Shown in pieces: positions 41,868 through 49,777 of a stretch of 64,000 nucleotides of DNA. Both the position numbers and the translations under genes were made by a program. The first letter of the stretch is position 1, and each line of letters starts with the position of its first letter. The stretch is from positions 434,001-498,000 of the forward strand of contig NZ_FWXV01000003.1 in NCBI RefSeq assembly GCF_900176515.1. Reading direction: 5' to 3'. The stretch is from Kibdelosporangium aridum. GTDB taxonomy: Bacteria > Actinomycetota > Actinomycetes > Mycobacteriales > Pseudonocardiaceae. The notes under the pieces were generated by a model, which did not search any database, was not told the DNA's origin, and was given only the letters and a program-made list of their open reading frames with translations.

Positions 41868-43354
41868 GACGTCCTTCCTTTACTGGTCTTCTCAACTGGC
41901 TTGGCGAAGGCGTTCCGGTCGACCTTGCCGGTCGAGGTCTTCGGCAGCGGCTCGTCGACGATGTGCATGGCCGACGGAATGGCCGCCTGGGGAAGACGTC
42001 GTGCGCAGTGCTGGCGCAACGTGAGGCTGTTCAGCTTGCTGTCGGCGGCCCGGTGCACCGCGCACACCAATCTCCGGCCCGCGATCGGGTCCGGCACGGC
42101 GACGACCGCCGCCTCCAGCACCGCGGGGTGTTCGAGCAGGACGTGTTCGACCTCGGCGGTGTTGATCGCGACCCCGCGGACCTTGACCTGGAAGTCGCTG
42201 CGCCCGATCAGGAAGACCCGGCCGTCTTCCTCGCGTCGCACCAGGTCGCCGGAGCGGAACCACGGCCGGTCGTCGGCGGCGGCCGGGTGCGGCACGAACT
42301 TGTCCGTGTGCCTTGTCCGGTCGAGATATCCGGCTGCTTGGAATGGCGTCGAGACGTAGAGCTCGCCCGTTCCGGGTCCATCAAGGACAGTGCCTTCGCC
42401 GGTCAGGATGAGCGTGTGCACGCCAGGCAACGGTTTTCCGATGGACACCGGCGGCCGCACGGCTGTGTCACCGTTACCGAGGTGGTGGATGAAGCTGTCG
42501 TTGGTCTCGGTGCACCCGTAGATGTTGTGCAGCGAGGCTTTCGGGAAAAGCCGGGGCAGCTCGGCGAGAGTACGGTCCGGGATCGCGTCACCGGTGAACA
42601 TCACGCGGTCCACGCTCTCCAGCCGGTCCACCGCGGGCTGCACGATGTCCAGCAGCAGGCCGAAGAACATCGGCACGGCTTGGATGATGTTGACTTCGTG
42701 GCGCACCAGCATGTCCAGCAGGTGCCTGCCGTTGGCGGCGTAGTCCGGGTCGACGAGCACGACCTGGCCGCCGAGCGCGAGCGTTGTCCAGATGTCCAGC
42801 AGGCACAGGTCGAAGTTCAGCGGCGCGTAGTTCAGCACGGTCCGCCCTGGCCGGATGTCGAACTCCGCGCCCGCCCACTCGATGAACCGGTCAATCCCCT
42901 GCCGCGGCAGCGGAACGATCTTCGGCAAGCCGGTGGATCCCGATGTGGTCAGCATGAACTGGACGTCGTGCACATCGGTTGCTTCGGCTGCCGTCGTGTC
43001 GGCCTCGGGATCTGGCGAGAATTCCGGCTCGCCTTCTGGCGCGAAAACAGCCTGGCAGCCGGCCTGCGCGAACAGGCTCGTCAACGCCGAGTTGGCCAGT
43101 GCGGGCGACGGCAGCAGGAACCGGCGGCCGCTCAGGATGGCACCGAGCACGAGCGCCACGGCCTGCGGGGACTTCTTGACCAGCAGTCCGATCGGCTCGC
43201 CCGGCTCGAGGTTCGACCACTCGAGCCGGGCCCTTGCCTTGTCAGCGAGTTCGTAGAGGTCGCCGTACGTGGTGACCTCGCCGTGCCAGACCAGCGCGGG
43301 TGCGCCTGGTCTGCGGCTGACCTGGGAGAGGAACCTCTCCTTGAACGTGGTCAT
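41864..43354 (-). CDS. Stand-alone adenylating enzyme, aminoacyl-carrier ligase type (496 aa)
   Basis: The ANL-superfamily core motifs are present: TTSGSTGLPK near residue 140, NIYGCTETND, GELYVSTPFQAAGYL, WFRSGDLVRR, GRSDFQVKVRG and the C-terminal lysine in KTSTGKVDR. The segment LNYAPLNFDLCLLDIWTTLALGG and IIQAVPMFFGLLL resembles prolyl-carrier ligases (PltF/RedM). It activates a carboxylate as an adenylate and loads it on the overlapping carrier. Proline or a cyclic amino acid is my preferred substrate because the same operon has a carrier and an acyl-CoA dehydrogenase; another amino or aryl acid is possible. It shares one base with the dehydratase stop (TGATG). Confidence 0.83.
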   Translation of the reverse strand: MTTFKERFLSQVSRRPGAPALVWHGEVTTYGDLYELADKARARLEWSNLEPGEPIGLLVKKSPQAVALVLGAILSGRRFLLPSPALANSALTSLFAQAGCQAVFAPEGEPEFSPDPEADTTAAEATDVHDVQFMLTTSGSTGLPKIVPLPRQGIDRFIEWAGAEFDIRPGRTVLNYAPLNFDLCLLDIWTTLALGGQVVLVDPDYAANGRHLLDMLVRHEVNIIQAVPMFFGLLLDIVQPAVDRLESVDRVMFTGDAIPDRTLAELPRLFPKASLHNIYGCTETNDSFIHHLGNGDTAVRPPVSIGKPLPGVHTLILTGEGTVLDGPGTGELYVSTPFQAAGYLDRTRHTDKFVPHPAAADDRPWFRSGDLVRREEDGRVFLIGRSDFQVKVRGVAINTAEVEHVLLEHPAVLEAAVVAVPDPIAGRRLVCAVHRAADSKLNSLTLRQHCARRLPQAAIPSAMHIVDEPLPKTSTGKVDRNAFAKPVEKTSKGRTS

Positions 43355-44184
43355 CAGTCCCCCAGCTCAACCCAGCCGCTCTTGAGAGCGGGACCGGTCG
43401 GCGTCTTGCATGCGAACCGCACGAAGGCTGTGCCGATGCTCGACTCTGCGTCGTCTTTCTGCAGCACGATTTCCAGCGGTGTGTCCGGCAGGACGGCTGA
43501 CGAGAAACGGGCTCCGACGCTCCGTACCCGGCTGGCGTCGCCGGCGCCGTACCGGTCGATGACTTCCTCGGTCACGACCGCCAGCACGCTCATACCGTGG
43601 GCGATCACGCCGTTTTCGAAGCCCGCGTCTTTGGCGGCGTTGTCGTCCAGGTGAATCGGGTTGAGATCACCGGAGGCGTAGGCGTACTTCGTCACGGTGT
43701 CGCGTGCGATCGACTGCGCCACAACGGTCGGCTCGGCCGTGCTGCCCTTGCCGGGATGCGGCGGCAGCTGGCCGAAGGTGTCCGGGGTGACCGCGCCCAC
43801 GAGCATCGCACCGGTGATGAGCTCGGCGAACTGCTCGCCGTCCTCGCCGAGCAGCGCGACCTTCATCGCGACCTGGACGCCCTTGAGGCTCTTGCGGGTG
43901 CCGACGACGTCCAGCGCGACCGTGACCGGCTCGTCCGCCCTGATCGGCCGCTGGACGTGGATCTCCTGGGAGAGGTGGACCCGGCCGAGCTGCGAGCCGT
44001 CCGCGGTGGTCGCGCCGATCAGCCCGACGGACTCGTCGATCACCGGCGAGGCCAGCACGAACGCGTGCAGCGGGGAAGCCTTCCCGTCGCTGGGCGTCAG
44101 TCCACTTCGGACAACCTCGCGGTAGGTCGCGATCTCGTCAGCGGTCACCTTGCGGACTGTTCTCGTGGACAGGGTTGGGGTCAT
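43354..44184 (-). CDS. MaoC-type double-hotdog dehydratase (276 aa)
   Basis: The C-terminal hotdog carries the hydratase-2 motif YAYASGDLNPIHLDDNAAKDAG with the catalytic Asp and His, followed by GVIAHGM. The N-terminal half is a second hotdog of the MaoC dehydratase-N type (HLSQEIHVQRPIRADEPVTV). Mycobacterial HadAB/HadBC combine the same halves as separate subunits. It dehydrates 3-hydroxyacyl-ACP to the trans-2-enoyl form. It overlaps the ketosynthase by 4 bases. With KS, KR and no obvious enoyl reductase, the pathway may leave double bonds in place. Confidence 0.85.
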   Translation of the reverse strand: MTPTLSTRTVRKVTADEIATYREVVRSGLTPSDGKASPLHAFVLASPVIDESVGLIGATTADGSQLGRVHLSQEIHVQRPIRADEPVTVALDVVGTRKSLKGVQVAMKVALLGEDGEQFAELITGAMLVGAVTPDTFGQLPPHPGKGSTAEPTVVAQSIARDTVTKYAYASGDLNPIHLDDNAAKDAGFENGVIAHGMSVLAVVTEEVIDRYGAGDASRVRSVGARFSSAVLPDTPLEIVLQKDDAESSIGTAFVRFACKTPTGPALKSGWVELGD

Positions 44185-45407
44185 ACCGGCGTCACCACCA
44201 GACAGGCGTTGTGGCCCCCGAAACCGAACGAGTTCGACAACGCGGGCCCGGCCGTCACCTTGCGTGGCTTGCCGTGCACGACGTCGATCTGCATTCCCGG
44301 TTCGAGGTGCTCATGGTTTGCGGTTGGCGGCACCACGGACTCGCGCATGGCCATCACCGTGGCGATCAGCTCGACCGAGCCAGCGGCTCCGATCAGGTGC
44401 CCGATGACGCCCTTCGACGAGGTCACCGGCGGACCGTCCGGCCCGAAAACCTTGTGCAGGGCGACCGCTTCGGCACGGTCGTTGTGCGGCGTGGACGTTC
44501 CGTGCGCGTTGACGTGCACGATGTCCCTCGGCTCGAGGCCGGCGCTCTTGATGGCGCTGGTCATCGCGGTGACCGCACCGGCGCCGTCCGCCGCGGGCAT
44601 CGAAAGGTGAAAAGCGTCGCTTGTGGCCGCGTAACCAGCGATTTCGGCGTACAGCCGCGCGCCCCGCGCCCGAGCGTCATCGGCCCGTTCCAGCACGACG
44701 AAACCGGCGCCCTCCCCCATCACGAACCCGTCGCGGTCCTTGTCGAACGGCCTCGACGCGATCTTCGGGGTGTCGTTTCGGCTGGTCGTGACGGCGTTGA
44801 GGTTGCCGAAGGCGGCCAGCGTCACCTCGGTCATGATCGATTCACAACCCCCGGCGATGACGACGTCGGCCTGCCCGGTCTGCAGAAGCAGTCGGGCGTA
44901 ACCGATCGAGTCGGCGCCACTGGCGCATGTGGACGCGATGGTCAGCGCGGGGCCGTGCCAGCCGAGCTTCATGGACAGTGCGGCTGCTGCGGCGTTCGGC
45001 ATGTTTATCAGCGGCATCAAGGGGTTCACCTTGGCCGGTCCGCCGGTGTGGTAGTTGTGGGTCTCGTCGTCGCTGGTTCTCCTGCCACCGACGGCGTTTC
45101 CGATCACGATGGCCGCCCGGTCCGGGTCGGGCCTCGGTGATCCCGCGTCGGCGTAGGCCTGTAGCGCCGCCGTGACGCCGTATCGTGCGAATGGATCAAG
45201 ACGCCGTGCCTCTTTGGCACCAAGAACATCGAGTCCTTCGAACCCGGCGACCCGGCAGCCGATCCGCACCTTGTGACGATCCAGTCGCAGGCCGGTCAGC
45301 TCAGCGGCCGTCGACCGGCCCGCCCGCAACACCGCCCAGAACTCGTCGAGCCGGCATCCCGCCGGCGTGACCACGCCCATCCCGGTGATCACCACGCTGG
45401 CCGTCAT
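44181..45407 (-). CDS. FabF-type beta-ketoacyl-ACP synthase II (408 aa)
   Basis: The start MTASVVITGMG at 45407 is chosen by family alignment and a preceding GGGAG-type RBS; an upstream extension has no family character. All catalytic residues are present: Cys about 161 in STCASGAD, His about 298 in NAHGTSTP, His about 336 in GHLIGAAG, and the end motif NSFGFGGHNA. It is therefore an active elongating enzyme, not a chain-length factor. It is the first gene of the operon and diverges from a secreted-protein gene. A near copy of its C-terminus is found at 63674. Confidence 0.92.
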   Translation of the reverse strand: MTASVVITGMGVVTPAGCRLDEFWAVLRAGRSTAAELTGLRLDRHKVRIGCRVAGFEGLDVLGAKEARRLDPFARYGVTAALQAYADAGSPRPDPDRAAIVIGNAVGGRRTSDDETHNYHTGGPAKVNPLMPLINMPNAAAAALSMKLGWHGPALTIASTCASGADSIGYARLLLQTGQADVVIAGGCESIMTEVTLAAFGNLNAVTTSRNDTPKIASRPFDKDRDGFVMGEGAGFVVLERADDARARGARLYAEIAGYAATSDAFHLSMPAADGAGAVTAMTSAIKSAGLEPRDIVHVNAHGTSTPHNDRAEAVALHKVFGPDGPPVTSSKGVIGHLIGAAGSVELIATVMAMRESVVPPTANHEHLEPGMQIDVVHGKPRKVTAGPALSNSFGFGGHNACLVVTPV

Positions 45408-45590
45408 CTCGGCTCCCTCCTGAAACATACGGCCAAGTTGTACGTGGCCTGCCGCAACCGGCGCGCAACAAGCGCCGAGCGGGGCCGCATGGAAGATCAA
45501 GTTGCTTATCGGCCAGGAAAGCCGTTGGATCGGGGCACATCCGAAAGGCCACTGGGTTACCTGCACAGTTACCTACACAGAGGTGATGAC
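45408..45590. promoter_or_regulatory. Divergent promoter region of the KS-trp operon
   Basis: These 183 bases must hold the promoter of the ten-gene operon and that of the secreted-protein gene. An AGAGGTGAT ribosome site lies before 45591. I see no convincing palindrome. Confidence 0.5.
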
Positions 45591-46046
45591 ATGTTCCGGA
45601 GATCGGCAATCCTCGCCGCGGCACTGGCTCTTGTCGCCACGCCCGCTGCGTCGGCCGACGAAGGACAACTCGAGGTCCAGCTCGAACCCGGCTTCTTCAT
45701 GACCATTCGAGACGGCATCCTCTACGGCAGCGATTACGTGTCGTACAACGAGTTCTCGATCAAGGTCAAGGCGCTCGAAGCCACGAACGAAGTGAAGTTG
45801 TTCGTTTCGCTGCCTTACGAAGTACATGTCGACGGGCACGAGGGAGACGGGTGGACCTGCTGGGACGTCGAGGGCGGGATTGACTGCACCAACACCAAGC
45901 CCGCTCTGGCCGGCGCGGAACTGCCGTCACTGCTGGTCCGGATCAACCCGGACTGCGAGAACACCCTTCGCGACTCGTTCGACGTGTACTCGGAGGGCAC
46001 ACACCGCTACGGGATTCCTTTCATCTGTTATCCGACAGGCACGTGA
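45591..46046 (+). CDS. Small secreted protein with four cysteines (151 aa)
   Basis: It has a clear signal peptide (FRRSAILAAALALVATPAASA, cleavage after residue 22). The mature part of about 129 residues looks like a beta-rich domain (EVKLFVSLPYEVHVDG) with two cysteine pairs, WTCW/DCTN and PDCEN/FICYP, probably disulfide-bonded outside the cell. No family was recognised. The start follows a good RBS. It is flanked by a strong terminator at 46052-46087. Its divergence from the ketosynthase gene may be coincidental. Confidence 0.7.
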   Translation: MFRRSAILAAALALVATPAASADEGQLEVQLEPGFFMTIRDGILYGSDYVSYNEFSIKVKALEATNEVKLFVSLPYEVHVDGHEGDGWTCWDVEGGIDCTNTKPALAGAELPSLLVRINPDCENTLRDSFDVYSEGTHRYGIPFICYPTGT

Positions 46047-46051
46047 AACCG

Positions 46052-46087
46052 CACGCCGGGTGCCCGCGAAGCCAGGCACCCGGCGTG
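46052..46087. terminator. Strong hairpin terminator
   Basis: A 13-base perfect stem (CACGCCGGGTGCC at 46052-46064, complement at 46075-46087) with a 10-base loop follows the secreted-protein stop by 6 bases. Confidence 0.85.
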
Positions 46088-46214
46088 ACTACATCACGTG
46101 GCCGGCCATGAAAAGCTCATGGTGTAGGGGTAGACGGCCACATGGGTGTCGGCAATCCTTTGGACAAGCGTCTGTTGGGGCGCTTGTTGTCCAAGCCGAC
46201 TGGGGTGGTCGGAA

Positions 46215-49200
46215 ATGCTCATCAGGCTGACAGGCCTCATCACCATTGAGCGTGATGACGCCCCGCCTCGGCATTTGTCCAGCGCACAGGCGCAAGTCGC
46301 GTTCGCGCGGCTGACGCTTGAGCGCTCGGGCGGGACGAGCAGGGACCAGCTGGCGGACACGGTGTGGCCGGAGGGGTTGCCCGACACGTGGGCGTCCGCA
46401 CTGCGCAGTGTGGTCAGTCGCGTACGGGGATTCGTTGTGGGCGGCGACATCGGAGCCAGCCCGCCGATCATCGCGCAAGGCGGCCGATACCTGCTCAAAC
46501 TGCCGGTGGATGCCCGCATCGACTTGGAAGAAGCCGAAACCGAAGCCACACAGGCGACCGAAGCGTTTGGCAAAGGCGAGTACGACGATGCGGAACGCCT
46601 TGCCGCCGCTGCGGTGAACACGCTGGAACGGCCCTTTCTGCCCGACCATGAAGGTGAATGGGTCACCAGTGTTCGTGAGCGGACCGCGGAACTCCTCGTC
46701 TCCGCGTTGGAAACGGCAAGCCTTGCGGCGTCGGCAAGACACGACGACCGCAACGCACTGAGGTTCGCCGACGAGGCCGTAAGACGCGCTCCGCTCAGGG
46801 AAAGCGCACATCGGTGCCGGATGACCGCGCACGTCGCCGCAGGCAATCGGGCCGAAGCGCTGAAGTCCTACCACGAGCTGCGCAGGATGCTGGCCGAAGA
46901 ACTCGGCATCGACCCGGCACCGGAAACCCAAGCGGCGTACGCGGAACTGCTCGGCAGTCCGGTCGTCACGTCGACGAGGACTCGCACGCCACGGCCTGCG
47001 AGCTCCGCTCCTTTCGTCGGCCGACGACAGGAACTCGCGCGGTTGTCGGCGATCTGGGCGCAAGTCGAGGACGGCGCCTGCCACATGGCTCTCGTCAGCG
47101 GCGAACCGGGAATCGGCAAGACCAGGCTGGTCACCGAACTCGCCAAGCGCATCAGCGTCGCCGGCGGCATCGTGATGTACGGCCGATGTGACGAGAAGTC
47201 CACTGTGCCCTGCCATGCTTTCGTCGAGGCTGCCAACGGATTCATCGCAGCCACACCGGAGGACTCGTTGCCGTCGCTGAGCCGGGGCACCATCCGTACT
47301 CTGGCGGACCCGGTATCGGCCAAACGTGCCGATCTGTTGATGGCCTTGACGGACTTGTTCGTCAAGGCCGCGGCCGAGGAGCCGGTGTTCGTCGTCCTCG
47401 ACGACCTGGATATGGCCGACGACGACACGTTCACCCTGCTACGGCGGCTTTCCCGGTGCCGGACTGGAACGTCGTTACTCATCGCCGCGACCGCGTGCGC
47501 ACCTGGACGCCGTCCAACCGCGGCAGATCACTATGCGTCAGCGGTCCACGACGTCGACCGGGACGACTGGCTGCGCCGGATCGCACTTCCGGGCCTTGAC
47601 GAATCCGATGTGGCCGCGCTGATCCGCCGGATCACACCGGACACCAAGGACATGCCCGAACCGGTGCGCCTGGTGGCTGACACCGCCGGGAACACATTTC
47701 TCATCCTGGAACTCCTGCGGTGGCACAGCGACCCGGACAGCACCAAACCGGCGATGCCCTCCGGTGTCATCGAGTACGCGAGCGCCCGGCTCGCCGCGAC
47801 CGACCACGGCACAAGGCAATTGCTGCGCACCGCGGCCGCCGCTGGCGTGAGCTTCGAACTCGACCTGGTCGCCGAAGCCGCGGAGCTCAACGAGTCCGGC
47901 GCCTTCGAAGCGCTGGACACCGCGGTCAGCGACGGACTCCTCGCGGAAATCCAGGCGACACATGAGTACCGGTTCGTCCACGACATCGTGCGCCGCGCGA
48001 TCTACGAGCAGGCCAGTGCGGCACGACGCCGCTGGCTGCACACCCGGCTCGCGGACGCCATCGAACACCGCCGAGCGGGTGAACTCCGCCGCTACAGCCG
48101 CACGATGGCACATCACCGCGCTGCAGGCGCTGTCCCGCATGGAGATCAGCGTGCCGTGCGGTGGGGCTGGCGTGCGGCCGCATGGGCGAGCCAGGACGAG
48201 GCCGTTCACTTGCACCGTCAGGCACTGCGGCACGTGCCGTCCGCGGACCACGAACTGCGGGCCGAAGCACTGACCAACCTCGGCCTCGCGCAACTCGCGG
48301 CTGGACACGAGGAATGCGAGCAGACCCTGTTGGACGGCGCGATCCAGGCGTTGCACAACGGACGGCTGAACATGGCCGCACAAGCCGCACTTGGCCTCGC
48401 GGACGTCGTCCAGGACCGGCCGAGGATGCGCAGTGAAGCCACCGCGTTGATCGAAATGCTCGTGGGGACAGCACCTCCCCGAGCTGTCAGCGCGATCGAC
48501 GACGTCACGGTCGGCCGGTTGCTGGCGCGCCTGGCCAGGCTGGAACGTCCGATCACCATAGCGGCGAAACCGGCGCTCACCGCGATGTCCCGTGAGCTGC
48601 AATTGCTCGAAGGGCCGGCACACGTGCGACGCAGGATGCAGCTGGCCGGGGAGATGCTGGCCGTCGCAGAGGCCGTTGAGGACACGTACGAGGCCGTGAT
48701 CGCAGCACACCATCGTGCGATGGCCGCTGAACTGTCCGGCGACGGCGACGCTGCGCTGGCAGATCTCATGGCGGCGATCGACAAGGCGGGCAACCCGCTC
48801 GGTCAGGCGTTGTCGCTGGACAGGTCGGTCGCGATCGCCGTGACACAAGGTCAATTCGCGCAGGCCACGGCGATGACCCAACGCCTGCACCGGGTTCCGG
48901 ACGACACCGACCACCGGATCCATCCCGTCCCCGGAACACTGGCTGCGCGTCAAATGCTGGTCGTCAGCTGGTTGCGCGGGAGCACGGACGACAGGTGGTT
49001 CTCCAGTACCCGCGAAGCCGCCGAACACTCGCTGATCGCGTTGATCGGCGGTGATCGTGGCCTTCCTCACTTGACAGTGCGTGCGCTCGCCACGGGCGTC
49101 GAGGCGATAGCGTCGGGCGACGAGTGGCCGCATATCGTTGGCCTGCTTGCTCTTGGCGGTTATGAGCTGGGTGATCCGACCACAGCGGAGGCGCTGCGCA

Positions 49201-49511
49201 AGCTGCTGGAACCACACGCGGGGCTCAACTGCGGCGTCGGGTACCGTACTTTCGCCGGATCGGCGTCATTCCATCTTGGCCGGTTGGCGGTTATCGTTGG
49301 TGACTGGGACGACGCGGAGCAGCATCTCACCGCGGCTCTCACCGGGTTGGGCGAACGCCAAGCCCGGCCGTGGACGGCCCTGGCACAACTGGCGCTGGCG
49401 CGAGCGATGGAGGCACGAGGACGCGCAGGAGACCGAAGGCGAGCGGAAAACCTGCGTGCTGAGGCGAACTGGACCCTCGCCAGCCTCGACCTGCATCCGC
49501 GGTCAGCGTAA
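46215..49511 (+). CDS. SARP-like ATPase regulator (1098 aa)
   Basis: The start MLIRLTGL matches where the winged helix begins; the longer frame adds 23 residues without family pattern. The N-terminal winged helix is weaker than in the other SARPs (LSSAQAQVAFARLTLERSGG) but is followed by a clear activation domain ending MLAEELGIDPAPETQAAY. The ATPase has GEPGIGKTR near residue 295 and VVLDDLDMADDDTF. The C-terminal 600 residues are helical repeats, with no LuxR domain. It lies between the two minus-strand biosynthetic operons and is the best candidate for their activator. A strong terminator follows. Confidence 0.85.
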   Translation: MLIRLTGLITIERDDAPPRHLSSAQAQVAFARLTLERSGGTSRDQLADTVWPEGLPDTWASALRSVVSRVRGFVVGGDIGASPPIIAQGGRYLLKLPVDARIDLEEAETEATQATEAFGKGEYDDAERLAAAAVNTLERPFLPDHEGEWVTSVRERTAELLVSALETASLAASARHDDRNALRFADEAVRRAPLRESAHRCRMTAHVAAGNRAEALKSYHELRRMLAEELGIDPAPETQAAYAELLGSPVVTSTRTRTPRPASSAPFVGRRQELARLSAIWAQVEDGACHMALVSGEPGIGKTRLVTELAKRISVAGGIVMYGRCDEKSTVPCHAFVEAANGFIAATPEDSLPSLSRGTIRTLADPVSAKRADLLMALTDLFVKAAAEEPVFVVLDDLDMADDDTFTLLRRLSRCRTGTSLLIAATACAPGRRPTAADHYASAVHDVDRDDWLRRIALPGLDESDVAALIRRITPDTKDMPEPVRLVADTAGNTFLILELLRWHSDPDSTKPAMPSGVIEYASARLAATDHGTRQLLRTAAAAGVSFELDLVAEAAELNESGAFEALDTAVSDGLLAEIQATHEYRFVHDIVRRAIYEQASAARRRWLHTRLADAIEHRRAGELRRYSRTMAHHRAAGAVPHGDQRAVRWGWRAAAWASQDEAVHLHRQALRHVPSADHELRAEALTNLGLAQLAAGHEECEQTLLDGAIQALHNGRLNMAAQAALGLADVVQDRPRMRSEATALIEMLVGTAPPRAVSAIDDVTVGRLLARLARLERPITIAAKPALTAMSRELQLLEGPAHVRRRMQLAGEMLAVAEAVEDTYEAVIAAHHRAMAAELSGDGDAALADLMAAIDKAGNPLGQALSLDRSVAIAVTQGQFAQATAMTQRLHRVPDDTDHRIHPVPGTLAARQMLVVSWLRGSTDDRWFSSTREAAEHSLIALIGGDRGLPHLTVRALATGVEAIASGDEWPHIVGLLALGGYELGDPTTAEALRKLLEPHAGLNCGVGYRTFAGSASFHLGRLAVIVGDWDDAEQHLTAALTGLGERQARPWTALAQLALARAMEARGRAGDRRRAENLRAEANWTLASLDLHPRSA

Positions 49512-49517
49512 CCAACG

Positions 49518-49563
49518 GCCCCCTCGTGAGTGGTTCGGTCACACAACTACCTCACGAGGGGGC
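49518..49563. terminator. Bidirectional terminator between convergent genes
   Basis: GCCCCCTCGTGAG (49518-49530) pairs perfectly with 49551-49563 around a 20-base loop. It lies 6 bases after the SARP stop on one side and 4 bases after the epsilon-subunit stop on the other. Confidence 0.88.
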
Positions 49564-49567
49564 TGTT

Positions 49568-49777
49568 CTATGCGACACGTCTCGCGCGCAGCGGCGTCCA
49601 CGCGCCGGGCGGCCGGTACGTGGGACGACCAGGGCCGGTGGCCCACAGTGACTCGCGGTCAGCACTCGATGCCTGCCGAGCCGCCTTCGCCTTGATCGCA
49701 CTGACTACCGCGATCAAGGCGGCGAGTTCCTCGTCGTCCGGCTGGCCCTTGAGGACGACGATGTCGGCCGGGGTCAT
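49568..49777 (-). CDS. accE: Acyl-CoA carboxylase epsilon subunit (69 aa)
   Basis: This small protein has the actinobacterial epsilon-subunit pattern: a first strand DIVVLKGQPDDEELAALIAVV, a charged linker, and the C-terminal signature ending W-x-R/G-P-x-Y-R-P-P-GAW (GRPTYRPPGAW). Epsilon subunits bind the carboxyltransferase and raise the activity of acetyl- or propionyl-CoA carboxylases. The start overlaps the carboxyltransferase stop by 4 bases. It is the last gene of the operon. Confidence 0.88.
   Translation of the reverse strand: MTPADIVVLKGQPDDEELAALIAVVSAIKAKAARQASSADRESLWATGPGRPTYRPPGAWTPLRARRVA

Noticed and set aside
45273..45590. Upstream extension of the secreted-protein frame
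   Set aside because: The extension overlaps the ketosynthase gene and its promoter. The ATG at 45591 has a proper RBS and starts a signal peptide.
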